Assembly (NCBI RefSeq): GCF_009695915.1
Contig: NZ_VUMZ01000002.1
Location: 124,001-188,000 of the forward strand
DNA from: Hornefia butyriciproducens
GTDB lineage: Bacteria > Bacillota > Clostridia > Peptostreptococcales > Anaerovoracaceae
Direction: 5' to 3'
DNA: 64,000 nucleotides
This document shows positions 42,695 through 52,227 of the stretch, piece by piece. Numbering within the stretch: position 1 is the first letter of the stretch; each line of letters begins with the position of its first letter. The notes beneath the pieces are model-generated. The model was not told the DNA's origin. It did not search any database and saw nothing but the letters and a program-made list of their open reading frames with translations. The position numbers and the translations under genes were made by a program.

Positions 42695-43864
42695 ATGGGT
42701 GCAAACAGTTTCATGATGACATTCCCCCAATTTTTCGGACGAGGCTGTTCTAAGGAGGCAGGCGAAAAACTGGCGGCGATGGGATGTAAAAAAGTTCTGG
42801 TCATGCATGGGAAAGGTGTAGAAGCGGCGGGTCTTCCGGCTCCCATTGTACAGGCAATTGAAAGTGCGGGACTGGAAGTTGCAGAAAACAATGAGGTAGA
42901 ATCGGATCCCAGCGACCGGATCATAAAAAAGATAGCGGACTTTGGGCGGGCTGCAGGAGTTGACAGCGTTGTCGCCATCGGAGGAGGAAGCTGCATGGAT
43001 GCAGCGAAGTGCGTTAAACTTCTGCTGGACAATGATGAACCGCTGGAAGTATTTTATGACATTTCCCATTCACAGAAAACGGCGATACCGCTGATTACTA
43101 TTCCTACAACCTCCGGAAGCGGAAGCGAAGCATCGAAGGGCGCGGTGGTGACGGATACGGTGAACGGAATCAAACGCGTAATCATTGGGGCGGGAACGAC
43201 TCCCGCAATGGCATTGATTGATCCGGAACTCACTCTGGGCGTACCTCCGAAGGTCACCGCAGCATGTGCTTTTGATGTACTGGCTCACGCCATTGATGCT
43301 ATTACTTCGAAAATGACCTGCAGAATCACTCAGGCGGTTTCCTATGAAGCGATCCGCCTGATGGAGAGCAGTTACAAGCAGGCTGTGGAGCATGGAGATG
43401 ACATCAATGCCCGAGAGGATATGCAGCTAGCCTCCAATCTCGGAGGATACGGGATCGGAAATGCCAAATGCTCTATGTCTCATGCTTTCGCTCATGCTCT
43501 GGGTGCGCTGTACCATGTTCCCCACGGTGTATGCTGTGCGATATTCACGCCGGCATCGCTGGAATATGTTTCAGACACCTGCCCGGAACAGATTCGTGCG
43601 ATCGCAGAACTTCTTCATACCGCGTATGATGCGGAAGATTCCACCCGGGAGATCGCACGTAAGACCGGTGAACAGATCCGCAGGATGTATAGATCTGTAG
43701 GAATTGATGATATCACTGCCTATATACCGGATGAAGAGGAGGCCATTAAGAGGTTGACTCCTGTTGCGGAGAAAGATATTATGGCGTTGTTCAGTCCAAG
43801 ACCCATCGACGGTGAATCCTGCGAGTGGGTGATCCGAAGAACCTATGAACTTGCCAGATCATAG
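42695..43864 (+). CDS. Iron-containing alcohol dehydrogenase
   Basis: A 389-residue group III alcohol dehydrogenase. The cofactor loop is IGGGSCMDAAK and the metal ligands lie in FDVLAHAIDA and HAFAHALGALYHVPHG. Such enzymes reduce aldehydes or ketones, or oxidise lactaldehyde/propanediol-type alcohols. In the island it could reduce an aldehyde released by the E1 complex and so balance NADH, or oxidise the starting alcohol. It is the last gene before GC rises again at prfA. Confidence 0.92.
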   Translation: MGANSFMMTFPQFFGRGCSKEAGEKLAAMGCKKVLVMHGKGVEAAGLPAPIVQAIESAGLEVAENNEVESDPSDRIIKKIADFGRAAGVDSVVAIGGGSCMDAAKCVKLLLDNDEPLEVFYDISHSQKTAIPLITIPTTSGSGSEASKGAVVTDTVNGIKRVIIGAGTTPAMALIDPELTLGVPPKVTAACAFDVLAHAIDAITSKMTCRITQAVSYEAIRLMESSYKQAVEHGDDINAREDMQLASNLGGYGIGNAKCSMSHAFAHALGALYHVPHGVCCAIFTPASLEYVSDTCPEQIRAIAELLHTAYDAEDSTREIARKTGEQIRRMYRSVGIDDITAYIPDEEEAIKRLTPVAEKDIMALFSPRPIDGESCEWVIRRTYELARS

Positions 43865-44324
43865 GGATACGTGGGATAGGAAAAATGTTGCCAAAAAGTA
43901 CTCATATATAACCCATAGAAGAAGGGGCTGCTGCGTTGAATTGTGGTGGTCCCTTTCTCTATAGTGTAATATCCTCGGACGGAACGTCTGAAAGCGACAA
44001 CTTTGATGTATCCTCTCATCGAGATGTTGCTTTTTGTTTAAACAGCATTCCATCGTGTCTGCATTTGTGCAGGGTAACAGGATAAAATGTTCTGAAAGCG
44101 CATTCGAAATTCTTTTGATATATTTTCTCCGCTTATATTGGAGAATTCCCGCCTCTGACCGTGACAACTCCATCGTTCTATGCTACAATACTATGTTAGG
44201 AATTTGCGGCATTAGCGGAGGTTCGGGGAGGGAGCCCTGCTTCGGGGAATCGTGGCTGACGGATCGGAGAAGCCTTGCGGCGCCGGCACCGCCGCGCGGC
44301 TGCACAGAAGGAGAGAAGTGGAAT
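43865..44324. other. Intergenic region between the island and prfA
   Basis: AT-rich 43865-44040 contains two imperfect hairpins: ATAGAAGAAGGG/CCCTTTCTCTAT (43915-43962, two mismatches) and AAAGC...GTTGCTTTTT (43991-44035), the second a plausible terminator of the island operon. The prfA promoter and a GC-rich leader with a GCGGCGCCGGC-type hairpin follow. No gene is supported. Confidence 0.5.
44161..44189 (+). promoter_or_regulatory. Promoter of the prfA operon
   Basis: GTGACA (44161-44166), 17 bases, TACAAT (44184-44189) preceded by TG at the extended -10 position. Confidence 0.7.
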
Positions 44325-45389
44325 ATGTTTGAAAAACTGGATTCTGTCGTCGATAAATATGATGAGCTGACCAGGGTCGTTGCAGATCCGGATGTCATTG
44401 CGAATCAGAGTGTCTGGCAGAAGCATATGAAGGAGATGGGCGAGATGGAGCCCATCGTCACGAAATATAAGGAGTATAAAAAGGCAAAGGAGGAACTGGA
44501 CTTCGCACGTGAAATCGTGGAGAATGAAAGCGATGAAGAGATGCGGGATCTGGCGAAGGCGGAGATTGCGGAGCAGGAGGACAGCATTTCCAAAATCGCG
44601 GAGGAACTGAAGGTCCTGCTGATTCCGAAGGATCCCAACGATGAGCGCAATGTCATCCTCGAGATCCGCGCCGGTACCGGCGGGGACGAGGCTGCTTTGT
44701 TCGGCGGAGACCTGCTGCGCATGTATACCCGGTATGCCGAGAGAAAACGCTGGAAGGTGGAGATTATGGATCTCAATGACACCGGCATCGGCGGCGTCAA
44801 GGAGGCGGAAGTGCTGATAAAGGGCAAGGGAGCATACTCCAGACTGAAGTATGAGAGCGGTGTTCACAGAGTACAGCGGGTGCCGGAGACGGAGGCGTCC
44901 GGACGGATTCATACGTCGGCCGCGACCGTAGCGGTGCTGCCGGAGGTGGACGATGTGGAGGTTCACATCGATCCCAACGACGTCAAGGTGGACGTATATC
45001 GGGCGTCAGGAAACGGTGGGCAGTGCGTCAACACGACGGATTCCGCGGTTCGGCTAACGCATCTACCCACAGGACTTGTGGTCACCTGCCAGGACGAAAA
45101 ATCCCAGATCAAGAATCGTGAAAAGGCGATGAAGGTTCTGAAGGCCAGGCTGTATGACAAGATGCAGCGGGAGCAGGCGGCGGAGATTGCGGCGGAACGG
45201 AAGGATCAGATCGGTTCCGGCGACCGGAGTGAACGAATCCGCACCTACAATTTCCCTCAGGGGCGCTGTACCGACCACCGCATCGGACTGACGCTGTACA
45301 AGCTGGATTCCATTCTGGACGGCGATATTGACGAGATAATCGACGCCCTGACTACAGATGACCAGGCAAGGAAGATGAACAATTTCTGA
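44325..45389 (+). CDS. prfA: Peptide chain release factor 1
   Basis: Recognises UAA and UAG stop codons. The 354-residue factor has the GGQ motif in [10 protein letters not shown] (near residue 230) and the usual N-terminal coiled region. ATG 44325 follows AGAAGGAGAG; a frame open further upstream covers the promoter and is not used. The gene overlaps tsaC by one base (TGATG). The glutamine of GGQ is the target of the PrmC enzyme encoded at 7.2 kb. Confidence 0.97.
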   Translation: MFEKLDSVVDKYDELTRVVADPDVIANQSVWQKHMKEMGEMEPIVTKYKEYKKAKEELDFAREIVENESDEEMRDLAKAEIAEQEDSISKIAEELKVLLIPKDPNDERNVILEIRAGTGGDEAALFGGDLLRMYTRYAERKRWKVEIMDLNDTGIGGVKEAEVLIKGKGAYSRLKYESGVHRVQRVPETEASGRIHTSAATVAVLPEVDDVEVHIDPNDVKVDVYRASGNGGQCVNTTDSAVRLTHLPTGLVVTCQDEKSQIKNREKAMKVLKARLYDKMQREQAAEIAAERKDQIGSGDRSERIRTYNFPQGRCTDHRIGLTLYKLDSILDGDIDEIIDALTTDDQARKMNNF

Positions 45390-46387
45390 TGAAGACGAGA
45401 TTACTGAAGGATACAGAAGAAGATATCCGCATCGCAGCGAAGATTATCGAGCAGGGCGGGCTCGTGGCGTTTCCGACGGAAACGGTCTACGGTCTGGGCG
45501 CCAACGCGATGGATGCCGATGCTGTGCGGAAAATCTACGAGGCTAAGGGGCGGCCTGCCGATAATCCGACGATTGTGCATATCGCGGAGCGGGAGGAGCT
45601 GGGGCAAGTCACGTTCCTCGTGACGGAAGACATGAAGACACTGATGGACCGGTTCTGGCCGGGTCCGATGACCATGATCGTTCCCCGGGGCGAATATATT
45701 CCCTACGTCACCACCGGAAATCTGGAGACGGTCGGAGTACGAATGCCGGAAAACGAGGTGGCCAGGGAGCTGATCCGCCGGTCCGGTTGTCCTATCGCGG
45801 CGCCTAGCGCCAATCTTTCCGGGCGGCCGAGTCCGACGACGGCGCAGCATGTTATCGACGATCTGGACGGACGCATCGACGCGGTGATCCAAAGCGGGCC
45901 GTGCCGGATCGGAATCGAGTCTACCGTTATCGATATGACCGGCAAGATTCCGATGATCCTGCGTCCGGGGTATATCACAAAGAAAGACTTTGAGGAGGCG
46001 CTGGGTCAGGAGATTCTGCTTGACCCGACGCTGAACAGAAAGCCGCGGGAGGGAGAGGATTTCCATCCCAAAGCGCCGGGGATGAAGTATCGGCATTACG
46101 CCCCCAGAGCGGAAATGATTATTTTTAAGGGAGACCGCATCCGTGTGGAGGCGGCCATTGACCAGGAGCGTGCGGAGCGCGAAGCGCTCGGTCAGAAGGT
46201 CTTTGTTATTGACTTCGACGAAGACAGGGAAACCGTGGCGGCGCATGAGATATTCGCCATGCTTCGTCAGGCGGACCGGGAAGGTGCGGACGTGATTCTC
46301 GCGGCGGCGCTTCCACAGCGGGGAGTCGGATTTTCCGTAATGAACAGGATGCTGAAATCAGCAGGTTTTAACGTAAGAGAGGTGTAG
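45389..46387 (+). CDS. tsaC: L-threonylcarbamoyladenylate synthase (Sua5/TsaC)
   Basis: Makes threonylcarbamoyl-AMP for the t6A modification of ANN-decoding tRNAs. The 332-residue protein has the YrdC domain (PTETVYGLGANAMD, KGRPADNPTIVH, APSANLSGRPSPT) and the C-terminal Sua5 domain (HPKAPGMKYRHYAP), so it is the long Sua5 form. It overlaps prfA by one base and is followed after two bases by rpiB, all in one operon. Confidence 0.95.
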   Translation: MKTRLLKDTEEDIRIAAKIIEQGGLVAFPTETVYGLGANAMDADAVRKIYEAKGRPADNPTIVHIAEREELGQVTFLVTEDMKTLMDRFWPGPMTMIVPRGEYIPYVTTGNLETVGVRMPENEVARELIRRSGCPIAAPSANLSGRPSPTTAQHVIDDLDGRIDAVIQSGPCRIGIESTVIDMTGKIPMILRPGYITKKDFEEALGQEILLDPTLNRKPREGEDFHPKAPGMKYRHYAPRAEMIIFKGDRIRVEAAIDQERAEREALGQKVFVIDFDEDRETVAAHEIFAMLRQADREGADVILAAALPQRGVGFSVMNRMLKSAGFNVREV

Positions 46388-46389
46388 AA

Positions 46390-46821
46390 ATGGTTATAGC
46401 GGTAGCAAGTGATCACGGCGGATTCAAGCTGAAACTGGCGGTGAAGGAGCATCTGATTGAGCGAGGATACAAGGTTGTGGACCTTGGAACAGATACCGAG
46501 GATTCGGTGGATTACCCGGTTTACGGGCAGGCCTGCGGCGAGGCGGTCGCGGCGGGCAAGGCGGATCTGGGCGTGGTCTGCTGCGGCACCGGAATCGGAA
46601 TTTCCATTGCTGCGAACAAAGTAAAGGGCGTGCGCTGCGCTCTTTGTACCTCGGTGGAGATGGCGGAACTGGCGAAACAGCACAACAATGCGAATGTGCT
46701 GGCGCTGGGAGGCCGGATCCTGGAAACGGAGGAGGCGATCCGCATCACCGACGCGTGGCTGGACAGCGAGTTCCAGGGCGGGCGCCACAAGAGAAGAACG
46801 GATATGCTGGACGCAATGTAA
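46390..46821 (+). CDS. rpiB: Ribose 5-phosphate isomerase B
   Basis: Interconverts ribose 5-phosphate and ribulose 5-phosphate. The 143-residue protein shows SDHGGFKLK, the active-site cysteine region VCCGTGIGISIAANK and the histidine in NNANVLALGGR. It lies between tsaC and upp in the operon, linking pentose phosphate supply with nucleotide salvage. Confidence 0.95.
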   Translation: MVIAVASDHGGFKLKLAVKEHLIERGYKVVDLGTDTEDSVDYPVYGQACGEAVAAGKADLGVVCCGTGIGISIAANKVKGVRCALCTSVEMAELAKQHNNANVLALGGRILETEEAIRITDAWLDSEFQGGRHKRRTDMLDAM

Positions 46822-46844
46822 TCTGAGGAGAGAGGAGTCACATT

Positions 46845-47474
46845 ATGGGTAAAGTTTATGTTTTTGATCATCCGTTGATTCAGCACAAGGTGGCGCTGAT
46901 GCGCATGAAGGACACCAGTGTTAAGGATTTCCGGGAGCTGGCGAAGGAAGTGGCCATGCTGATGGGCTTCGAGGCGACTCGGAATCTGCCTCTGAAGGAG
47001 GTGGAGATTGAAACGCCGATCTGCCGGACCAGAGTCCGTATGCTGAAGGGTGAAGATATCGCGATCGTGCCGATTCTGCGGGCCGGACTGGGCTTTGTAG
47101 ACGGAATGCTGGCTCTGGTCCCCAACGCCAAGGTCGGGCATGTAGGACTTTACCGTGATCCTGAGACTCACGAACCGGTGGAGTATTACTGCAAACTGCC
47201 GAAGGACATCGAGAAACGGCAGATTTTCGTGGTTGATCCCATGCTTGCCACCGGCGGAAGTGCGGTGGCGGCCATCGACTTCATCAAGAAGCGCGGCGGC
47301 CGGAACATTACTTTCATGTGCCTGATCGCGGCGCCGCAGGGAATCGAGACGCTGCAGAAGGCGCACCCCGATATCGATATCTACATCGCGTCCAAGGATG
47401 AGACGCTGGACGAGAACGCCTACATCGTGCCGGGCCTCGGAGACGCCGGGGACAGGCTGTACGGAACAAAGTGA
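46845..47474 (+). CDS. upp: Uracil phosphoribosyltransferase
   Basis: Converts uracil and PRPP to UMP. The 209-residue protein has the start [28 protein letters not shown], the PRPP-binding loop [17 protein letters not shown] and [13 protein letters not shown] at the C-terminus. GAGGAGAGAGGAG supplies its ribosome site. Fourth gene of the prfA operon. Confidence 0.97.
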   Translation: MGKVYVFDHPLIQHKVALMRMKDTSVKDFRELAKEVAMLMGFEATRNLPLKEVEIETPICRTRVRMLKGEDIAIVPILRAGLGFVDGMLALVPNAKVGHVGLYRDPETHEPVEYYCKLPKDIEKRQIFVVDPMLATGGSAVAAIDFIKKRGGRNITFMCLIAAPQGIETLQKAHPDIDIYIASKDETLDENAYIVPGLGDAGDRLYGTK

Positions 47475-47511
47475 GGAACAAGACAACATTAATGAGGAGA
47501 GTGCTTTTTAA

Positions 47512-48846
47512 ATGAAAAATTTTATACCGGATAACATCAGCCAGTATGATAACGTCTATGACGTTCTGAAGGAGCGCGGCTTCATCGAGCAGGTCACCGA
47601 TGAGGATGCGGTTCGCAGTCTTTTGGGACGGGAAAAGATCAAATTCTACATCGGATTCGATCCCACGGCGGACTGCCTGCATGTGGGTCATTTCATGCAG
47701 GTCATCATCATGATGTATATGCAGAAATTTGGCCATACCCCGGTGGTGCTGCTGGGCGGAGGAACCGGCATGGTCGGAGATCCGTCGGGACGCACGGATA
47801 TGCGGCAGTTGATGGATGTGAATACCATCGATGAAAACTGCCGTCAGTTCAAGAAGCTCTTCGAACGCTTCCTTGAATTCGATGAGGAGTGGGAATACAC
47901 CGGAAACAACGGGGTGTTTGCTCCCGGACATGAGAATAAAACGCCCGAACCGGGAAAGGCTATCTGTGTCAACAACGGACACTGGCTTCGCCCTCTGAAC
48001 TACGTGGAGTTCGTCCGCACCGTCGGTACTCACTTCAACGTCAACCAGATGCTGCGGGCGGAAGCTTTCAAGCAGAGAATGGAGCGGGCCGGCGGCCTGA
48101 CGTTCTTCGAGTTCAACTATATGCTGATGCAGTCCTATGACTTTATGGTCATGGCCCGGGACTTCGATGTGAAGATGGAATTTGGCGGAAACGATCAGTG
48201 GTCCAATATCATCGGCGGCGTCGATCTTACCCGCAAGATGTGCGGTAAAGAAGTCTACGGAATGACCTTTGCGCTGCTGACTAACAGCGAAGGCAAGAAG
48301 ATGGGAAAAACCGCCAAGGGAGCACTTTGGCTTTCCCCGGAACGGACTTCTCCATATGAATTCTATCAGTACTGGCGTAATGTGGACGACGCTGATGTGG
48401 AGAAATGCCTGCGGATGCTCACGTTCCTGCCTATGGATGAAGTCAGACGGCTGTCTGCTCTGGAGGGCGCGGAGATTAACAAAGCCAAGGAAATCCTCGC
48501 CTATGAGGTCACCAAACTCGTCCACGGTGAAGAGGAGGCGCGCAAGGCACAGGAAGGTGCGCGGGCGGCTTTCGGCGGCGGCACTGCGACGGAGAATATT
48601 CCGACAAAGGAATATCCGGCGGCCGACTTTGCCGGAGAGGGAAAAGGTCTGCTGACACTGATGAAGGAGCTGGGGCTGGCATCCTCCAACGGTGAGGCCC
48701 GCAGAACAGTGGAGCAGGGAGGTCTGTCCGTCAACAGCGAGAAAATTACAGACGCTCGGGCTTCGATAACGGCGGAGCATTTCCGGGACGGCGAGATATT
48801 AATCCAGAAAGGAAAGAAAAAATTCATCAAGGTCGTGCTCCGTTAG
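47512..48846 (+). CDS. tyrS: Tyrosyl-tRNA synthetase
   Basis: Charges tRNA-Tyr. The 444-residue class I synthetase has the HIGH-like sequence LHVGHF (near residue 62), GDPSGR, the KMSKS-like loop KKMGKT and a C-terminal S4 RNA-binding domain (residues about 380-444). It lies 37 bases after upp with GAGGAGAG upstream; no T-box leader is present in that gap. It is the last gene before a strong terminator. Confidence 0.97.
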   Translation: MKNFIPDNISQYDNVYDVLKERGFIEQVTDEDAVRSLLGREKIKFYIGFDPTADCLHVGHFMQVIIMMYMQKFGHTPVVLLGGGTGMVGDPSGRTDMRQLMDVNTIDENCRQFKKLFERFLEFDEEWEYTGNNGVFAPGHENKTPEPGKAICVNNGHWLRPLNYVEFVRTVGTHFNVNQMLRAEAFKQRMERAGGLTFFEFNYMLMQSYDFMVMARDFDVKMEFGGNDQWSNIIGGVDLTRKMCGKEVYGMTFALLTNSEGKKMGKTAKGALWLSPERTSPYEFYQYWRNVDDADVEKCLRMLTFLPMDEVRRLSALEGAEINKAKEILAYEVTKLVHGEEEARKAQEGARAAFGGGTATENIPTKEYPAADFAGEGKGLLTLMKELGLASSNGEARRTVEQGGLSVNSEKITDARASITAEHFRDGEILIQKGKKKFIKVVLR

Positions 48847-48871
48847 CGGGTGCGTCTGACTGAGATACCGG

Positions 48872-48920
48872 ACCCGGGCTGCATCATCGTCTGAACGGAG
48901 GAAGATGCAGCCCGGGTTTT
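48872..48920 (+). terminator. Terminator of the prfA-tyrS operon
   Basis: ACCCGGGCTGCATC and GATGCAGCCCGGGT make a perfect 14-bp stem with an 18-base loop, then TTTT. Confidence 0.9.
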
Positions 48921-49061
48921 CTGTTGCTGTCTTTATTTTTCAACTTTTATGAACCCCGAACAAAAAAGACTGAAAAAATAACTAAAAATTTTGTATTGTA
49001 TTATTCGTATAATAGTGAGATAATTAAACAGAAGTACAACTTACCTGGTGGGGGTTATAGT

Positions 49062-49535
49062 GTGAAAAAGAGTCGCAGTGATGTGTATACGCCGGATGCC
49101 CGGGAGACGAAGATCCAGATTTTCAAATTCTTTTTGTTCTCCGTGTCAGCGGGAATCGTGGAGACCGTGTCGTTTACGGTTCTCAAATTGCTGACCAGAT
49201 GGACATACTGGCCATGTTATTTGATTGCCCTGATTCTTTCAGTGCTCTGGAACTTTACATGGAACCGAGAATTCACATTTAAATCCGCCAACAATGTTCC
49301 GATGGCGATGTTCAAGGTATTTCTCTTTTACTGCGTATTCACGCCCGCCTCTACCTGGTGGGGGAATATGCTGACGGACAGAGCGGGATGGAACGACTAC
49401 GTTGTACTGGGTTTTACAATGTGCATCAATCTCACGACAGAGTATTTGTACGACCGGTTCTTTGTATACCGGGACAGTATGAATACGAATAAGAGAGCGC
49501 AGCAGGAAAGGAAGAAAAAAGATGCCGGAAATTAG
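49062..49535 (+). CDS. GtrA family membrane protein
   Basis: A 157-residue protein with four hydrophobic segments (about residues 22-44, 52-70, 88-107, 118-135) and the GtrA-like WNFTWNREFTF. GtrA proteins are small membrane proteins tied to polysaccharide or glycolipid assembly, probably flipping lipid-linked sugars. I use GTG 49062 with GGTGGGGG upstream; an ATG further upstream would add a polar prefix without a ribosome site. It overlaps the TetR gene by 14 bases. A perfect TATAAT lies at 49008-49013 with no good -35. Confidence 0.8.
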   Translation: MKKSRSDVYTPDARETKIQIFKFFLFSVSAGIVETVSFTVLKLLTRWTYWPCYLIALILSVLWNFTWNREFTFKSANNVPMAMFKVFLFYCVFTPASTWWGNMLTDRAGWNDYVVLGFTMCINLTTEYLYDRFFVYRDSMNTNKRAQQERKKKDAGN

Positions 49536-50064
49536 AGGAAAACGGGCGCGCAGCAGAATGATCATCATGCATGCGGCGAAGGAACTGTTTGAAGAGAAGG
49601 GCCTGAATCACGTAACATTCAACGATATTGCCACACGGGCGGACATGTGCAGAACGACGATCTTCAATCACTTCTCCACAATCAACGAGCTGATGCTTGC
49701 GGTTATGGAGCAGGAAGTGAACGATGTTCTCTCCTATTGCGGAGATTCCAGACAGGAAGGTGAGGACCTGATCCGCGCCATGTTCGAGATGCTGATCGAC
49801 GACACCTGTAATTATCCGGTTTTGACCGCCAAGCTCGTGGCAAACAGCATTATCAGTGCGCAGGAGCGCCCGTCCCTGGCTAAGCTGGAAAAGATTATTG
49901 CGGATAATCTGCCGGATATGCCGGATCGGGAAAAAGAGCAGAAGGTCATCCAGCTCACCGGAATTTACTATGGGCTGGTTAATCATTACTTCATCAATAA
50001 CTACGAGTTCGACCGCAGAAAGATGAAGAGAAAATTTAACGAAATGGCGAACAGTATTTTGTAG
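49522..50064 (+). CDS. TetR/AcrR family transcriptional regulator
   Basis: A 180-residue regulator with an N-terminal helix-turn-helix (AAKELFEEKGLNHVTFNDIA, TRADMCRTTIFNHF) and a helical C-terminal ligand domain. It is co-transcribed with gtrA upstream and stands 36 bases before the aminotransferase/aldolase genes, which it may control. The ligand is unknown. Confidence 0.88.
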   Translation: MPEIRGKRARSRMIIMHAAKELFEEKGLNHVTFNDIATRADMCRTTIFNHFSTINELMLAVMEQEVNDVLSYCGDSRQEGEDLIRAMFEMLIDDTCNYPVLTAKLVANSIISAQERPSLAKLEKIIADNLPDMPDREKEQKVIQLTGIYYGLVNHYFINNYEFDRRKMKRKFNEMANSIL

Positions 50065-50100
50065 ACGACACGAAAAGTGCCGGCGCGGAGGTGACAAATT

Positions 50101-51597
50101 ATGAATAACTGCGGTATCAGCCGTTGGGACAATCCGAGGGAGATTAACCGGAAACTGTCTCATCTTACGAGTCTGCCGATTTATGAGGTCACAGACGAAT
50201 ATTATGAGGATACGATTCTGAAGTATTACGATGAGAAGTGCGCCGGCTCCCGGAAGATCTACGAGGAAGCGAAACAGTACATCCCGGGAGGCGTACAGCA
50301 TAATCTCGCTTTCAACAAGCCGTTCCCAGTCTGCTTTGACAGGGCGGAGGGAGCCTATCTGTACGACAGGGACGGAAACCGCTACATTGATTTTCTGCAG
50401 GCCGGAGGACCGACGATCCTGGGAAGCAACTATCCGGCGATAAGGAATGCGGCTATCGAGCTGCTGAACACCTGCGGCCCGGTGACGGGCCTTCTCCATG
50501 AGGCTGAGCTGATGATCGCCAGGAAGATCCATCAGTGTATGCCGAATGTGGAGATGTTCCGGATGCTGGGGAGCGGCACAGAGTCGGTCATGGCGGCGCT
50601 GCGGATTTCGCGCATCGCAACGGGGCACAAAAGAATCATCAAGATCGGAGGAGGCTATCACGGATGGAGCGATCAGATGGTGTACGGGCTGAAGATTCCC
50701 GGCAGCAGAAATCTGATGGAATCCCACGGAATTCCCCGCAAGATTTTCGCATATGTGGACGAGGTTCGTCCCAACGACCTGAACATGCTGGAGAATTTCC
50801 TGCGGATCAATCGCCTGCGGGGAGGCACAGCGGCTGTGATTGTTGAGCCGGTGGGCCCGGAGAGCGGTACGAGACCGGTGGCGCGGGATTACAACCAGGG
50901 CGTTCGCAGGCTGTGCGACATGTACGGCGCGTTGCTGGTATTCGATGAGGTTGTCACAGGTTTCCGTGTGGCGCTGGGTGGTGCGCAGGAATATTTCGAT
51001 GTGGTGCCGGATCTGACCTGCTTCGGGAAAATCGTTGCAGGCGGTTTCCCGGGAGCCGGGGGCGTCGGCGGAAAGAAAGAATATGCCGGGCTGATGGCGG
51101 CAGGCGTAGGCACCATGAAGCACAAAGCATATGTCGGCGGAACGCTGGCAGCCAATCCTTTGTCGGCGCTGGCGGGATATACGGCGATCTGCGAGATCGA
51201 GAAAACCAATGCCTGCGAGAAGGCGGGAAGAGCCGGCGACCGTCTGACGGACGGACTCCGGAAGCTCATAGAGCGGTACAGCCTTCCCTTCGTTGCATAT
51301 AACCAGGGGAGCATCGTGCATCTGGAATGCACCGGCGCCATGAGCTACGATTATTCTTCCTATTTCATCGGAAAGTCGGCGGTCGGACTCCTTATGAACA
51401 AAGATATAATGATCGCCCGCAAGGAATCGATGGAGCGTATGGGAGCCGCCTATATGGCCAACGGTATCGTTACTCTGGCGGGAAGCCGGCTGTACACCTC
51501 GCTGGCAGATACAGACGAAGTGATCGATGACGCGCTGGATCGCTTCGAGGAAGTGTTCCGGCATGTGGCGAGAACGAATAAAGGTGTGAGAAGATAA
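50101..51597 (+). CDS. Class III pyridoxal-phosphate aminotransferase (glutamate-1-semialdehyde aminomutase-like)
   Basis: A 498-residue PLP enzyme with GSGTESVMAALRISR (phosphate site), GGYHGWSDQ, FDEVVTGFR and the lysine that binds PLP in CFGKIVAGGFP (near residue 307). It is longer than a glutamate-1-semialdehyde aminomutase by about 60 N-terminal residues and no haem genes are near, so a different amino or oxo substrate is likely. The following two genes encode class II aldolase homologues, suggesting a pathway in which an amino compound is deaminated to an aldehyde or ketone, then cleaved. GGAGGTGACAAATT precedes the ATG. Confidence 0.85.
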   Translation: MNNCGISRWDNPREINRKLSHLTSLPIYEVTDEYYEDTILKYYDEKCAGSRKIYEEAKQYIPGGVQHNLAFNKPFPVCFDRAEGAYLYDRDGNRYIDFLQAGGPTILGSNYPAIRNAAIELLNTCGPVTGLLHEAELMIARKIHQCMPNVEMFRMLGSGTESVMAALRISRIATGHKRIIKIGGGYHGWSDQMVYGLKIPGSRNLMESHGIPRKIFAYVDEVRPNDLNMLENFLRINRLRGGTAAVIVEPVGPESGTRPVARDYNQGVRRLCDMYGALLVFDEVVTGFRVALGGAQEYFDVVPDLTCFGKIVAGGFPGAGGVGGKKEYAGLMAAGVGTMKHKAYVGGTLAANPLSALAGYTAICEIEKTNACEKAGRAGDRLTDGLRKLIERYSLPFVAYNQGSIVHLECTGAMSYDYSSYFIGKSAVGLLMNKDIMIARKESMERMGAAYMANGIVTLAGSRLYTSLADTDEVIDDALDRFEEVFRHVARTNKGVRR

Positions 51598-51612
51598 AGA
51601 CAGGGAAAAAGA

Positions 51613-52227
51613 ATGGAAATGAAAGATGTTATTGTTAAGTATGCGTCGATGATGAACGCACTTCCCTATTCGACGGGGAAAAGCCCGCAGATTCTGGTGC
51701 GCATCGGCGACCGGTGTCTTGCGACGGATGAGGATGCGGATTTTTCATCGCTGACGGAGGAGGATATTATTGATATCACCAATCAGCCGTCTGTGGAGAA
51801 GGATGTGCTGATGACATCCCGGGAGGCCAGGGCGATGATTTTGTCGCGAACGCCTTATGTGGGTATCTGTGTTGCCTCCCGCCGGCGGATCCCCGCGGTT
51901 CTGGATGATATGGCGCAGATTATCGGACAGGAAGCCAGGGTCGTGCCGCGGACGTTCCGGGGGATTTCCCGGGCACTGAAGAGTGCGGAGGCGGCATTGG
52001 TGCGGCCGGAAGAATCCGGAGGGTATGCGATTACCTGTGGAAGAAATCTGTACGAGGCTTATGTGGCGATGACGGTGCTGGAGAAATCCGCCGAGGTGAT
52101 TTTGAAGGCGGCTGTTATCGGAGGTGCGAAGCCCATCGGATCACTGGACTGCAGACTGATGCATCAGATCTACCGCAGAAAATATTCAAAGGCAGAGAAG
52201 GAGCACAAGGATGATACTGAAGGATGA
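51613..52227 (+). CDS. Divergent class II aldolase/adducin-like protein without metal ligands
   Basis: A 204-residue protein whose outline follows class II aldolases: TSREARAMILSRTPYVGICVASR corresponds to the region that normally carries the HTH zinc ligands (quoted as TSREARAMI and YVGICVASR), and YEAYVAMTVLEKSAEVIL matches the C-terminal helix. The histidines expected to bind zinc are missing. It overlaps the intact aldolase gene by 17 bases. It may be a regulatory or structural partner in a hetero-oligomer, or have another activity. The assignment rests on pattern alignment by eye and is tentative. Confidence 0.55.
   Translation: MEMKDVIVKYASMMNALPYSTGKSPQILVRIGDRCLATDEDADFSSLTEEDIIDITNQPSVEKDVLMTSREARAMILSRTPYVGICVASRRRIPAVLDDMAQIIGQEARVVPRTFRGISRALKSAEAALVRPEESGGYAITCGRNLYEAYVAMTVLEKSAEVILKAAVIGGAKPIGSLDCRLMHQIYRRKYSKAEKEHKDDTEG

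Noticed and set aside
27880-44040. Prophage or integrative element as the source of the low-GC island
   Set aside because: No integrase, tRNA target, direct-repeat ends or mobility genes seen; transfer remains likely only from composition.
47475-47511. T-box riboswitch before tyrS
   Set aside because: The gap after upp is only 37 bases and holds just a ribosome site.
49432-51564. 710-codon frame antisense to the TetR/aminotransferase region
   Set aside because: Spans several real genes on the other strand, without ribosome site or domain.
50101-51597. hemL, haem biosynthesis glutamate-1-semialdehyde aminomutase
   Set aside because: Too long, no other haem genes nearby, and aldolase neighbours point to another pathway.
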